A stretch of 64,000 bases of DNA from Simiduia litorea. GTDB taxonomy: Bacteria > Pseudomonadota > Gammaproteobacteria > Pseudomonadales > Cellvibrionaceae. Below, piece after piece: positions 43,848 to 53,342 of the stretch. The stretch covers positions 3,162,001 through 3,226,000 of the forward strand of contig NZ_AP031497.1 in NCBI RefSeq assembly GCF_042853465.1, written 5' to 3'. The notes beneath the pieces are model-generated. The model ran no database searches. It was not told the DNA's origin and saw nothing but the letters and a program-made list of their open reading frames with translations. The position numbers and the translations under genes are program-made. Numbering within the stretch: the stretch's first letter is position 1; each line of letters opens with the position of its first letter.

Positions 43848-46412
43848 TTAGTGTTTAGTATGACAACGACCACGCTTATCATGCATAGAATGGCCACGAT
43901 GGCGGCATCGATTTTTTTCCAAGGCTAGGGTCACAACCACTGGATCATGATCTGAACTGCGGTACTGGCCAACGCCAGTGAAGTCAATCTGATTACCATT
44001 TTCACCGTTGTAATAGCTCAACGCCTGATCGTATTGCAGCTGATAGAGTTCGACACCGTTGATATTCCAATGCGCCACATCGACGACACGTTCGGCCGCA
44101 GCCGTTGATGCAAGAACATGATCGAGCGAACCCACTTGGTCGGTTCCGTAAAAGAAGTAGGAAAAACCTTGGGGATCGTATTTATCTTTTAACGACACCA
44201 AGCCATAGGTTTTTATAACATCCGCAGCAGCGCTATTGCCAGCTTGCGTATTAACTGCACCCTTAATGGTATAACCACGCGCCTCCGGCGAGTAATCTGT
44301 TAACACGGCAATAGGATCTTCTTGACTGTAGCTATTTAGATCACCAATAACTAAGCGTTTTTCTGGCAAAGCCATGTGTTCCAACGCCTCGCCCAAAGCC
44401 ACCGCCGCCGACACACGCAGGGCGTTACAGCTACCTTGAACTTGGCTTAGATCAGTCGCCGCATTGTCATCCTCATAACAGCGAGAACCTTTCGATTTAA
44501 AATGATTAACGACAACCGCAAAGGTATCGCCCGTATCTCGATGCATGAAGCGCTGCACTAAACTATTGCGCATGGCAACCACACCGTCACTACTCTCCTG
44601 CCTTGGCATCTCAATACCTTCCAGCACCCCCAATGCCTTGACTTTATTGCGCTTATAGATGATGGCATTGCTGATCGCATCTGAACCTGTGGCATTGTCA
44701 TCAAAGGTAACGGCATAGCGATAAATTGAGCGGCCTATTTCCTGATTCAGCGCCGTAACCAAAGAGCGAATAGCACTCGACCTGCCGAAGCCGTCATTTT
44801 CTATTTCAACTAAACCCACTACGTCGGCATCTAATACTGCCAGCGCCTTAACAATCCGAGCTTCCTGCAAGGCAAATTCTTCAGCCGTTCCTGCACCGCG
44901 ATTTTCTGGGTAGCTAAAGGTAACACTGCCGTCGTCAAGCACTTTACCATTGAAATAGTTCAGTACATTAAAGCTCGCCACGGATAAATTTCCATGGCGA
45001 ATATCAGGCGCCTCCCTGCGGGTAGAGGTAATATCAAAGCCTTCTTTACTCGGGTTAATACGGTAAGTCCCGAATGAAAAATTTAATGGACCAGTCGCGG
45101 ACACGACATCACCCACCCGTGGCGCATTAGCATAGCTAAGACCGTCGTAGCTTGGTGTCGAGTAGAAATCTATAATTTCTGGATAACTGATATCAACACC
45201 GTCTTCGATAACAAGTATATTGGCCGTGGCATTGGCAACCGCCTGTTGATATTCCAGGCTTAAAGGAACCGCCACGTCCGTGGGCGACCATTTCACGCCA
45301 TCACTCACGAACATCTCACCGTACTTAGTGAAATTATCTAAACTGAATACAGTGGCACTCGCAACACTCGCAACCATACCCTCAATACTTTCTAGATTAA
45401 TCAGGCCCTCGTAAGGCATCGGAATAACTACCGCGCTAACACCTTCATTGGTAAAACCGCAATCAAGCAACTTGCTCGCTTTGATCTGACTATTGCCGTA
45501 ATACTCACCAGCCTCGCCCAGTACGCGAACGATATGCTGCTTATTAACTTGGCCGGCGAAACTACCAAAGATAAAAATGCCTTCTGAGCTGGCACTGCTG
45601 CCATCATAATCGGCCGCCTCCTCCTGCAAGAAAAAACCATTGCTACGCAACCCGGTAACGATACCTTCAACCACCACCTGCTCACCGGCATTCGTCACTG
45701 AGTCAGCAGTACCCTGCACGCCACTAATCAACGTGGCAGGCTCTGAACAGGCGCCAATCTCGAGTGTTTCTCCATTGTCAGCACCGTCACCATTGCCATC
45801 ACCAGAATCACCAATATCGCTAAAACTGGCAATGGGCATGGCACTGGCAGCGCCGGTATTATCTAACTCGCCATCCCATGCATCGGCCCCGCTAAAGTGC
45901 CATTGGTTAACATCAAACGCGCCATGATTGGCAGCACTGCCATTGTTACGATAGGCCCAGCCGTCTTGATGATCCCAAACCGTGCCAGTGCCATCCACAT
46001 TAATGTCGCCGAACTGATCGATAACTAGACCGTCTTTAAAAATTTCGATGGCATCATCACCGTTTATGTTGGCGGTAGAGTCATTAAATAGGTAAGTAGG
46101 CGTGAAACCAAAATAGTCGGTAAATCCGTCAGAACCGTAGCTCGAAGAATAACTGGTAACATACAAGTAATTCCCTGCCCCCACTTCAATAGCTGGAAAG
46201 GTCATTTCTTGTCCGTCTGAACCGCCGCCATTATTCGCCGAGCCCGCGCCATAGATACTCAGGTCCGCTATATACGCATCGGTGTACAACTCAAAGCCTT
46301 TCGGCAAACCGCCCGGCAAGGGGCCGTCAAACACACCGGTAATAACAAGATCAGCTTGCGTCTGCAGCGATAGCGCCGCCAACACAGTGGCAAGAATGCC
46401 ATGATTTTTCAT
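43848..46412 (-). CDS. ExeM/NucH-type extracellular nuclease
   Basis: A secreted DNase of 854 aa. A short signal peptide (ATVLAALSLQTQA) is followed by a lamin-tail domain (about 22-150; ITGVFDGPLPGG, GFELYTDAYIADLSIYG), an acidic Asp/Gly linker, an OB-fold region (about 230-460), and a C-terminal endonuclease/exonuclease/phosphatase domain. In the last, ASFNVLNYF, VVGLVEIENDG, VVVNHFKSKGSRC, GDLNSYSQEDP and the terminal SDHDPVVVTL carry the catalytic Asn, Glu, Asp and His. It degrades extracellular DNA for phosphate, nutrient use or biofilm turnover. I chose ATG 46412, with AAGGA eight bases before it, over an in-frame TTG six bases further upstream. The C-terminus is His/Arg-rich. Confidence 0.93.
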   Translation of the reverse strand: MKNHGILATVLAALSLQTQADLVITGVFDGPLPGGLPKGFELYTDAYIADLSIYGAGSANNGGGSDGQEMTFPAIEVGAGNYLYVTSYSSSYGSDGFTDYFGFTPTYLFNDSTANINGDDAIEIFKDGLVIDQFGDINVDGTGTVWDHQDGWAYRNNGSAANHGAFDVNQWHFSGADAWDGELDNTGAASAMPIASFSDIGDSGDGNGDGADNGETLEIGACSEPATLISGVQGTADSVTNAGEQVVVEGIVTGLRSNGFFLQEEAADYDGSSASSEGIFIFGSFAGQVNKQHIVRVLGEAGEYYGNSQIKASKLLDCGFTNEGVSAVVIPMPYEGLINLESIEGMVASVASATVFSLDNFTKYGEMFVSDGVKWSPTDVAVPLSLEYQQAVANATANILVIEDGVDISYPEIIDFYSTPSYDGLSYANAPRVGDVVSATGPLNFSFGTYRINPSKEGFDITSTRREAPDIRHGNLSVASFNVLNYFNGKVLDDGSVTFSYPENRGAGTAEEFALQEARIVKALAVLDADVVGLVEIENDGFGRSSAIRSLVTALNQEIGRSIYRYAVTFDDNATGSDAISNAIIYKRNKVKALGVLEGIEMPRQESSDGVVAMRNSLVQRFMHRDTGDTFAVVVNHFKSKGSRCYEDDNAATDLSQVQGSCNALRVSAAVALGEALEHMALPEKRLVIGDLNSYSQEDPIAVLTDYSPEARGYTIKGAVNTQAGNSAAADVIKTYGLVSLKDKYDPQGFSYFFYGTDQVGSLDHVLASTAAAERVVDVAHWNINGVELYQLQYDQALSYYNGENGNQIDFTGVGQYRSSDHDPVVVTLALEKNRCRHRGHSMHDKRGRCHTKH

Positions 46413-46924
46413 TAACAATATCCTTATTCGCGTTATAAGTGGGCAGGCTTAAAGGTAAGCCAAAACAGGTGATAAAACGATTAACGGGCCTATTTGAGCA
46501 AAAGAAAATGACGAGCGAATAGCATTTACATGACGCTTATAAGAAGCTTTTGTTGCAGATTAAATTCACGAAAATCTGGGTCTAACAAGCCATTCCTTTC
46601 ATAAGCTAAAGCGAGATAAATTAACGTAAATTAGAGTTAAATCCATTTTATTGTAGCGTTAGTCATGACCTATTAAAAATAGTACATTCATAAAAATTTT
46701 GACTAACATGATGAGTTGGTCGCCACCGAGTCGTTTGACCTACTTGGCAATTAATAAGATGCAGAGATTTCGGCAGCCTAGCGCCAGGCCACGACGTCGA
46801 AGATATGATGACTAAGCTAAAAATTGAACTTAGCCAATTTAAGATTGAATAACCTGGGCAATTATTAACAACGGACGCCCAATGTTCTAGCGCGCACGCT
46901 ATTCAAACCCGATAAATTCAGCGT
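46413..46924. other. 512-bp spacer between the nuclease and kinase genes
   Basis: This AT-rich stretch has no gene or clear hairpin. It must hold the nuclease promoter and the end of the transport operon, but I recognise no specific sites. Confidence 0.5.
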
Positions 46925-48238
46925 CTAGTGCACAGGTGCCTGAGGTAACCACACACTCACACGCAGCCCCCCTACCTCGCGATTATGCAGGCCAATATGG
47001 CCGCCATGGGCTTCAATAATTTCACGACACAGGGGTAAACCTAAACCCGTACCAGACTGCTTGGTAGAGTAAAAAGGCAACAGAGCTTGCTCTAAAACAG
47101 CGTTCGACATACCACTGCCCTGATCATCAATATTGAGGCAGAAACCCCGCACCTCGGCCCGCACTTGATCGACAATGGTCAAAACAATGGCATCGCTGGG
47201 CGAGCCAGACTCATGGGCGTTCTTTAAAAGGTTCAGTAAAACCTGCTCAAGCTGCACCAAATCAAAAAATCCGGTGCTAGCAGGTAATGGCGCACCTAAG
47301 GCAAATGGGTAGTGTTGCGCTAGCTGCTCCGTTAATCGGCTCCAGTCAACCTCACTGGGCCGCGGCAAAGGTAATTTAGCAAAGCGCGCATAGTTGTCGA
47401 TAAATTGGCTCAAATGTGCAGTTCTATCCTCAATGGTGTCGAAGATAAGCGTCAGTTTTTCATTGTGCAAATCGCGGGTGAGCATTCGCCCCGAGTTTAC
47501 CATGGAAGCGATAGGTGCAACTGAGTTATTAAGTTCGTGACTGACAATGCGAATCACTTTTTTCCAAACGGCAACCTCTTGGCGATTTAGTTCGCGAGTC
47601 ATATGTTTAAGCAGTATTAAATTGTGACGCTGGTTATTTAACTGAAAGCGGCCACGGCTTAAATGCCAGGTTTCCAACTCTTCGCCCATGGAAAAGAGTA
47701 CGTCTTCTTTGCTTGACAATGCCTGAGCAAGTTCAACCGGCACCTCGCGAAGCAGCTCATGAAGCGGTAAACCTTCCATTTTAGTGCCCTGGTGAAACAG
47801 ATGGCGTGCGGCATCATTGGCGTAGATAATGCGATCACCTGAATCCAACAACAACATGACATTGGGAGAGCTTTGAATAACCTTATCGAGTAGGAGCTCG
47901 CGCTGATAAATATACTGCCGCTCTTTACGCAAAATATCGGCGGATTCATTGAACAATTGTGCCAGTGCCTTTATCTGGCTATCGCCTTTAACGGGCAAGT
48001 TAACGCTGAAGTCATTGTCTTTAAAGTTCAGCAGGCCAATCTCTAACGCAGACAAACCTTCGGCCAAATTGCGCGTCACCCAAGCGAGGCCAATCCAGCA
48101 CACGGCTAAACTCAGTGGTAACGCTAACCATCCTAAAACGCCGTTCAACCAAGGCTGACTGAATAACCATTGCCCAAGTCCGATACCAGCTGCGCAAGCA
48201 ACAAGACCACATCCAATTATTTTTGTTCGGAGCTGCAC
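46925..48238 (-). CDS. Sensor histidine kinase (NtrY/NtrB-like)
   Basis: A 437-aa membrane kinase. Two membrane segments (about 7-26 and 32-52) with almost no periplasmic loop suggest sensing within the membrane or cytoplasm. A HAMP-like linker, a PAS domain (about 115-215; VMLLLDSGDRIIYANDAARHLF) and the kinase core follow. The phosphoacceptor is His234 in IVSHELNNSVAP, with the N-box LLNLLKNAHESG, and G-boxes DQGSGM and GTGLGLPLC. It is the last gene of the minus-strand cluster, 72 bp after its cognate sigma-54 response regulator, and probably controls the transporter genes. Confidence 0.92.
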   Translation of the reverse strand: MQLRTKIIGCGLVACAAGIGLGQWLFSQPWLNGVLGWLALPLSLAVCWIGLAWVTRNLAEGLSALEIGLLNFKDNDFSVNLPVKGDSQIKALAQLFNESADILRKERQYIYQRELLLDKVIQSSPNVMLLLDSGDRIIYANDAARHLFHQGTKMEGLPLHELLREVPVELAQALSSKEDVLFSMGEELETWHLSRGRFQLNNQRHNLILLKHMTRELNRQEVAVWKKVIRIVSHELNNSVAPIASMVNSGRMLTRDLHNEKLTLIFDTIEDRTAHLSQFIDNYARFAKLPLPRPSEVDWSRLTEQLAQHYPFALGAPLPASTGFFDLVQLEQVLLNLLKNAHESGSPSDAIVLTIVDQVRAEVRGFCLNIDDQGSGMSNAVLEQALLPFYSTKQSGTGLGLPLCREIIEAHGGHIGLHNREVGGLRVSVWLPQAPVH

Positions 48239-48310
48239 GTTTAATCTGCATCCTTCTTTGAGTAGCCCTAGCAGTCGTCAAACAAGCACGACGCGGTAAA
48301 CATTAAATGG

Positions 48311-49714
48311 TCATTGATGCCTCTCAATGCCCAATTTATCCATTCGCCGATAGAGCGACTGCCGACTCATACCAAACGCTTTAGCCACTCTAGCGATCAC
48401 GCCGTTGTGCGCTTGTAAAGCTGCCTCTAGCTCGGGCTTCGTTATTTCCACGTCTTTTAGATGGCCAAGCTCGGTAGCATCTTGGCTGTTTAGCTCTGCT
48501 GATGAAACCTCTACGGATGAAACGAAATTAGCCTCACTGTCAGAAGCCACAACACCAAAATCAGCGGCACGCAATTCAGATGAGCTAGCCAATAAAACCG
48601 CTCGCTTACACGCATTTTCAAGCTCCCGAACATTACCTGGCCAAGCATAGTTAACCAGCGCCCTCTGTGCAGGCTTACCAATCGTGTGTGTAGTGCCAAT
48701 AAAGTGTGATGCCAGGGGTAAAATATCATCGGGTCGCTGGGCTAACGGAGGCAGCGCCAGCTCTACCACATTGAGCCGATAGTAGAGATCTTCGCGAAAA
48801 CTACCCCTTGTAATCGCCTCGGTTAAATTGGCATTGGTTGCGCTTAATACCCGCACCTTAACTTTACGCGTTTTGTGGCTACCCAAGCGTTCAAACTCAC
48901 CGGTTTGCAAAACCCGCAATAATTTAACTTGGCCAGAGAGCGGTAGGTTTCCAATTTCATCTAAAAATAAGGTTCCGCCATCAGCCGCTTCGAAACGGCC
49001 GATTCTTGCTTTAGTCGCGCCGGTAAATGCACCGGCTTCGGCACCAAATAACTCGGCCTCCATCAAATCCATCGGCAGCGCACCCACGTTAACCTTAATA
49101 AATGGCTGGTTCATTAACGGTGAATTGGCATGTAAGATATCGGCAATTTTTTCCTTACCTGCGCCGTTCGGCCCGGTAATAAGTACAGAGACATCCGAGC
49201 GCGCTAACTGTAAAGCCAAATCAACACAGCGCTGCATGGCGCCACTACCGAAGATAAGGCCGCACAAATCGGCACCGGCAATCGCTTGCATACGCTCCGT
49301 ATCCACGCGCGTAAGCTTGCGATTGGCGCGCGACATTTTATACAGTGCCACCAAATTATTTATACTGGTAAGTAGCTTACTATCATCCCAGGGCTTACCC
49401 ATATAGTCTGCGGCACCGGCCTTAACCAGTTCTACAGCGGTTTCTAATTGGGTCCAGGCAGTCATCAGAATAATCGGAATATCGGGTTGAATATTCCTCA
49501 AACCGTAAAACAATATCTTGCCGTCTTCACCCGACGTGGTATCTCGGGTGAAATTCATATCTTGTATCACTAAATCGATATCTTGCGCTGCAACCCATTC
49601 GAGCGCAGTAGCGGCATTATCGCAACTTATTGCCCTATAACCATGCAGCTCTAACATCAAGGCAAGTGCTCTGCAGACCGCTTTGTTATCGTCTACGACG
49701 AGAATAGTATCCAT
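48311..49714 (-). CDS. NtrC-family sigma-54-dependent response regulator
   Basis: A 467-aa activator. The receiver domain has phosphoacceptor Asp52 in DLVIQDMNF and the K of MGKPWD. The AAA+ domain has Walker A GPNGAGKE, the sigma-54-contacting loop GAFTGA (in AGAFTGATKARIGRFEA), Walker B GGTLFLDEIG and the arginine-finger region. A Fis-type helix-turn-helix ends the protein (VIARVAKAFGMSRQSLYRRM). With the adjacent kinase it forms a two-component system. The sigma-54 promoter and palindrome upstream of the HlyD gene are its likely targets, which would make the cluster autoregulated. Confidence 0.94.
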   Translation of the reverse strand: MDTILVVDDNKAVCRALALMLELHGYRAISCDNAATALEWVAAQDIDLVIQDMNFTRDTTSGEDGKILFYGLRNIQPDIPIILMTAWTQLETAVELVKAGAADYMGKPWDDSKLLTSINNLVALYKMSRANRKLTRVDTERMQAIAGADLCGLIFGSGAMQRCVDLALQLARSDVSVLITGPNGAGKEKIADILHANSPLMNQPFIKVNVGALPMDLMEAELFGAEAGAFTGATKARIGRFEAADGGTLFLDEIGNLPLSGQVKLLRVLQTGEFERLGSHKTRKVKVRVLSATNANLTEAITRGSFREDLYYRLNVVELALPPLAQRPDDILPLASHFIGTTHTIGKPAQRALVNYAWPGNVRELENACKRAVLLASSSELRAADFGVVASDSEANFVSSVEVSSAELNSQDATELGHLKDVEITKPELEAALQAHNGVIARVAKAFGMSRQSLYRRMDKLGIERHQ

Positions 49715-49818
49715 AGAATATAATCAACATTGACACGAGCAAGTAAACTAGACGACAACGTTAACCCAAAGTACAACAGAATTCTAACGCTATTGTACCC
49801 GGGTAAATGCCACAACGG

Positions 49819-51033
49819 TTACACGCTACGGGTTGCTATCGAGGGTGATATGTTGGCTGCAATTCGAGCCGGTAAAATGACCGCCAAGGTAGTAACGATA
49901 AAGAGACCAGCAAGTGTAGCCACTGGGTACACCGGATCTAACATAGGCAGATCATAAAATTTCATCAACTGCTGCCCTAGCTGAAACGCGAGCAATACGC
50001 CCAAAACCCCACCCACCAAGCAGATGATATAGTTTTCCACCAAAAAGAAACTGACGATATCGCGCTTGCGCGCACCCAGTGCTCTACGGGTTCCGATCTG
50101 CTTGGTGCGTCGCTGAATATTGAACATGACCATGCCAGCCAAACCCAAAGACGTAATCAGCAACAACAGAACCACCATGAGGGAAAGCACAGTCGCCATC
50201 AACTCGTGATTGCGATACACCTTGGTGCGGTGCTCGCTGATTGTGGTAAAGCCGCGAACAACGCGATTGCGATTATCCTTATGCAAGGCCTGAGGAATGC
50301 TTTCCTTAAGTTGGGCTATGGCACTTGGCTGTGCACGCACCAAAAACTTGGTAAAGGGAAATTCCAACTCTACGTTCAAGATAATACTGTTATTCAAATT
50401 GTTACTGTCAACCCAAGCACCTTGCAGGTGCTCAACCACACCAATAATCTCGACCGGTTGCTGACCGAACTCGCCCATATAAATATGCTGCCCGAGTGCA
50501 CTTTCATCACCCCATGTGGCCTTGGCAAATGCAGCGCTCACGATACCGCGGTTGGCAAGATCTGGACTACCGGAAAAAACCTCTTCTTCATAGAAATTTC
50601 TACCGGCAATCAATCTCAAGCCCAATGTGGAAATCATGTGCTCATCACCGTAATAGGCGGCGGCACCCTCGGTATCTTTGGCTGTGGCCTCGCTTTCACC
50701 TATCGTAAACGACGACATCCAACCACCGCCACTAAGCGGCGTCATGCTGCTATTAACAGCATCAATGACACCAGGCAGCGCGCGAAGCGTTTCTACGTCC
50801 CGCTGATTTTGTTTGCCGAACACCATGCTTTTATCAAAATTGTAAACATTGAAATCAAAAACCTCTGACTCGGCAATACCCGATTCGCGCGCCATCAACG
50901 ACAGCCGCTCGCTGATAATAAAGCTCGCATTGGCAACAATAGTCACGGAGAGAATTATTTGAATCAGCAACAATAAAGGGCCACTTTTACTGCGCAGTAA
51001 GGTACTAACGATCGGTTTAATATGTAGCATCAC
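49819..51033 (-). CDS. MacB/FtsX-type ABC transporter permease (second)
   Basis: A 404-aa inner-membrane permease. An N-terminal membrane helix (LLLIQIILSVTIVANASFI) is followed by a large periplasmic MacB_PCD domain (about 45-260) and three membrane helices at the end (VLSLMVVLLLLITSLGLAGM; YIICLVGGVLGVLLAF; VATLAGLFIVTTLAVILPA). The cytoplasmic TKQIGTRRALGARKRDIVSFF is the FtsX coupling segment. It is ten bases after the first permease, and the two probably form a heterodimer with the ATPase. The cluster is a MacAB-like export or envelope-transport system with unknown cargo. Confidence 0.9.
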   Translation of the reverse strand: MMLHIKPIVSTLLRSKSGPLLLLIQIILSVTIVANASFIISERLSLMARESGIAESEVFDFNVYNFDKSMVFGKQNQRDVETLRALPGVIDAVNSSMTPLSGGGWMSSFTIGESEATAKDTEGAAAYYGDEHMISTLGLRLIAGRNFYEEEVFSGSPDLANRGIVSAAFAKATWGDESALGQHIYMGEFGQQPVEIIGVVEHLQGAWVDSNNLNNSIILNVELEFPFTKFLVRAQPSAIAQLKESIPQALHKDNRNRVVRGFTTISEHRTKVYRNHELMATVLSLMVVLLLLITSLGLAGMVMFNIQRRTKQIGTRRALGARKRDIVSFFLVENYIICLVGGVLGVLLAFQLGQQLMKFYDLPMLDPVYPVATLAGLFIVTTLAVILPARIAANISPSIATRSV

Positions 51034-51042
51034 GCGCTCCTT

Positions 51043-52344
51043 TTATTGGCTCTTCAAATAAACACTGGGGTTGGTTGTGCAGATTCGCCAAGCTGGGTAA
51101 ATACCGGCTACCAGCGACGCGGCTACCGCAATAGCTGGGGCGACAAACCACATACTGTAATCTAGCTGTGTAAGAGATGCTTCCAGCTCGAAGCGGGCCG
51201 ACAAGGTAGATAATGCAGCCCAAGCCCAGAGCAGGCCAAGTACGCCACCGCCCAAGCCAATCAAGCCAACTTCAACCATATGCTGGGAAAATATTTGTCC
51301 GCGGCTAGCACCTATGGCACGCCTCACCCCAACCTCTGACGCGCGCTTGAGGAACTTAGCTAACAATAGGCCTAGCATATTCACCAAGCACACCAGCAGA
51401 AACAACACACTCAAGCCAACCAAGATTTTGTTATCTTCCGGCACCACTTTATTAATATCTAGCCATTCAGCCACATCGGAAATTTCGCCACGGGCATCAT
51501 CTCTTTCAAAGCGACCAATTAACTTCTGCTGCTCAATATATCGCACGAGCCACTGTTTATAATCTTCAATTTGCGCCGGGGTGTTGAGCTCCACCCAATA
51601 CTGAACCCAATGCATTTCCGATTGCAGCCGTTCCGCGTAAGTATTAACATTCTCATTTTTCCAGCTTTGGTTATTGCCCCAACTGGAAAACTCCTCGATG
51701 GGCGCCAAGGAAAAAGGCACAAAAATATTTTCTGATTCGTCAAACGCACCGTTATTGACATCGTAATACTTTGGGCTAGGGTTCCAGGTTTTTGTTACAC
51801 CTACAATTTGATAGGGCTTACGGTCAAGATACAGCGTTTTGCCAACACTGTTTTTGCCGTTAAAGAGCTTTTTATTAAGGGCCTCGCTGATCACCAGTTG
51901 GTGCCTAGGGTTAGCATCCACGTCTGCATCCCACGTGCCACCATACAAAAAAGCAACGGAAAATAAGCTGAAGAAACTGCTATCGGCCACCCGAATCTTC
52001 TCCAATAGAGGCACAAATTCAGGATCGTCCGTTTGCACGGCGGCGCCCGAAGCAAACATTGCCGTCTGCCGCGTTGGCACGTCGCTAGTGCGCAAGTTAT
52101 ACCCGTCTTGATAAGTGATCTGCTCGTTTATTTTTTCCCAGGTGTCGTTGGCCTGGCTCATCAATCGAACTTCAAATAACTCACTCGAGCGCTCGCCCGC
52201 GGGGTTAATAGAGGCCATTTGATAAACGTTGAGCGTGGTAATCGTAATGCCAATGCCGATAGAAATAGCTAACACCATTAGCGTCGATAAAAAAGGCGTG
52301 CGTTTGATACTGCGCCAGCCCAGATCTAAATAATAGAAAAACAT
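51043..52344 (-). CDS. MacB/FtsX-type ABC transporter permease (first)
   Basis: A 433-aa inner-membrane permease with the same plan as its downstream neighbour: an N-terminal helix (FLSTLMVLAISIGIGITITTL), a periplasmic MacB_PCD domain (about 45-280), and three C-terminal helices. ASEVGVRRAIGASRGQIFSQH is the coupling region. The two permeases differ clearly, consistent with a heteromeric transporter rather than recent duplication. It starts 11 bases after the ATPase gene and belongs to the same transcript. Confidence 0.9.
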   Translation of the reverse strand: MFFYYLDLGWRSIKRTPFLSTLMVLAISIGIGITITTLNVYQMASINPAGERSSELFEVRLMSQANDTWEKINEQITYQDGYNLRTSDVPTRQTAMFASGAAVQTDDPEFVPLLEKIRVADSSFFSLFSVAFLYGGTWDADVDANPRHQLVISEALNKKLFNGKNSVGKTLYLDRKPYQIVGVTKTWNPSPKYYDVNNGAFDESENIFVPFSLAPIEEFSSWGNNQSWKNENVNTYAERLQSEMHWVQYWVELNTPAQIEDYKQWLVRYIEQQKLIGRFERDDARGEISDVAEWLDINKVVPEDNKILVGLSVLFLLVCLVNMLGLLLAKFLKRASEVGVRRAIGASRGQIFSQHMVEVGLIGLGGGVLGLLWAWAALSTLSARFELEASLTQLDYSMWFVAPAIAVAASLVAGIYPAWRICTTNPSVYLKSQ

Positions 52345-52355
52345 CGCGCGCCTCC

Positions 52356-53087
52356 TTAAGCCTGAGCCATATCGGCAGATTTTGGCTCTACCGCTCGGCT
52401 AGCCGTTTGCTGGTGGTACATCGTAAAGTCACACACCTGGCCATCGACAATCTGAATATTGCGTTGCGCGCGGCGGGCCAGCTCTACATCGTGGGTAACC
52501 ATGATGATGGTGGTGCCGGCCTGATTGATATTTTCCAGCAGCTCCATCACTTGGCGCGCCATTAAACTATCTAAATTACCGGTGGGCTCATCCGCAAGCA
52601 GAAAGCGCGGCTCGCCGGCCAGCGCTCTGGCAATAGCGACGCGCTGCTGTTGGCCGCCGGACAACTGCGACGGTAAGTGTTGCATTCTGGCCGCCAAACC
52701 CACCTGCTCTAGCGCTTGAGTCATACGCCGCTTGCGCTCTTGGCTCGAAAAGCCGCGATAGCGCAGCGGCACTTCCACATTTTCCGCTAAATTAAGATCC
52801 GGAATGAGATTGAAGCCCTGAAAAATAAAGCCAATTTTTTCGTTGCGGATGGCCGCGCTTTTATTGTCACTGAGGTTTGAAATATTTACACCGTCGAGAA
52901 AGTAGTCACCGTGGGTAAAGCCTTCTAGTAACCCAGCAATGTTTAAGAAGGTTGTTTTACCCGAGCCCGAAGGCCCGGTTACAGCTACGAACTCGCCCTC
53001 GTTAACCGACAAATTAAAATCCCGTAGGGCATGGGTTTCCACCAGATCGGTTTTAAAAACTTTGCTGATGTTTTTCATGAGTAGCAT
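52356..53087 (-). CDS. MacB/LolD-type ABC transporter ATP-binding protein
   Basis: A 243-aa ATPase subunit. Walker A is GPSGSGKTT, the Q-loop FIFQGFNLIPDLN, the ABC signature LSGGQQQRVAIARAL, Walker B FLLADEPTGNLD, and the H-loop MVTHD. The VETHALRDFNLSVNEGEFVAVTG start is typical of the MacB/LolD branch that powers mechanotransmission by FtsX-type permeases. It sits directly upstream of the two permease genes. Confidence 0.95.
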   Translation of the reverse strand: MLLMKNISKVFKTDLVETHALRDFNLSVNEGEFVAVTGPSGSGKTTFLNIAGLLEGFTHGDYFLDGVNISNLSDNKSAAIRNEKIGFIFQGFNLIPDLNLAENVEVPLRYRGFSSQERKRRMTQALEQVGLAARMQHLPSQLSGGQQQRVAIARALAGEPRFLLADEPTGNLDSLMARQVMELLENINQAGTTIIMVTHDVELARRAQRNIQIVDGQVCDFTMYHQQTASRAVEPKSADMAQA

Positions 53088-53144
53088 ATTGTTCCCTCTA
53101 ATTTTAGTGGTATCTATTCGATACGTTCATTAACGAATTCTGCT

Positions 53145-53342
53145 TTAAAAAATAAATCGTCGAGCGGTGCACACCGCCTGTCGCTTAGCATCACTTAGGC
53201 CATCATTAATCTCGTCATTAAAATCAGCTTTTAGGGGGTAGGCATTAGCATCAACGCCGGCCCTGCCAACGCCGTATGCCAACAACAAACACATGAGAAG
53301 TACTAATAAGCCAATCACACTGATTCGACTAAAAGCATCCAT
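53145..53342 (-). CDS. Small membrane protein between adaptor and ATPase genes
   Basis: A 65-aa protein with one hydrophobic helix (VIGLLVLLMCLLLAYGVG) and a polar C-terminal part with a single Cys. The ATG overlaps the stop codon of the HlyD gene (GTGATGG), which favours real translational coupling and makes this more than a chance frame. No family was recognised. It could be a small accessory subunit of the transporter. It fills most of an otherwise unusually long gap (254 bp) in a tightly packed cluster. Confidence 0.5.
   Translation of the reverse strand: MDAFSRISVIGLLVLLMCLLLAYGVGRAGVDANAYPLKADFNDEINDGLSDAKRQAVCTARRFIF

Noticed and set aside
48828..49406. 192-codon plus-strand frame
   Set aside because: Antisense to the sigma-54 response regulator, whose motifs are all intact.
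50206..50868. 220-codon plus-strand frame
   Set aside because: Antisense shadow of the second MacB-type permease.
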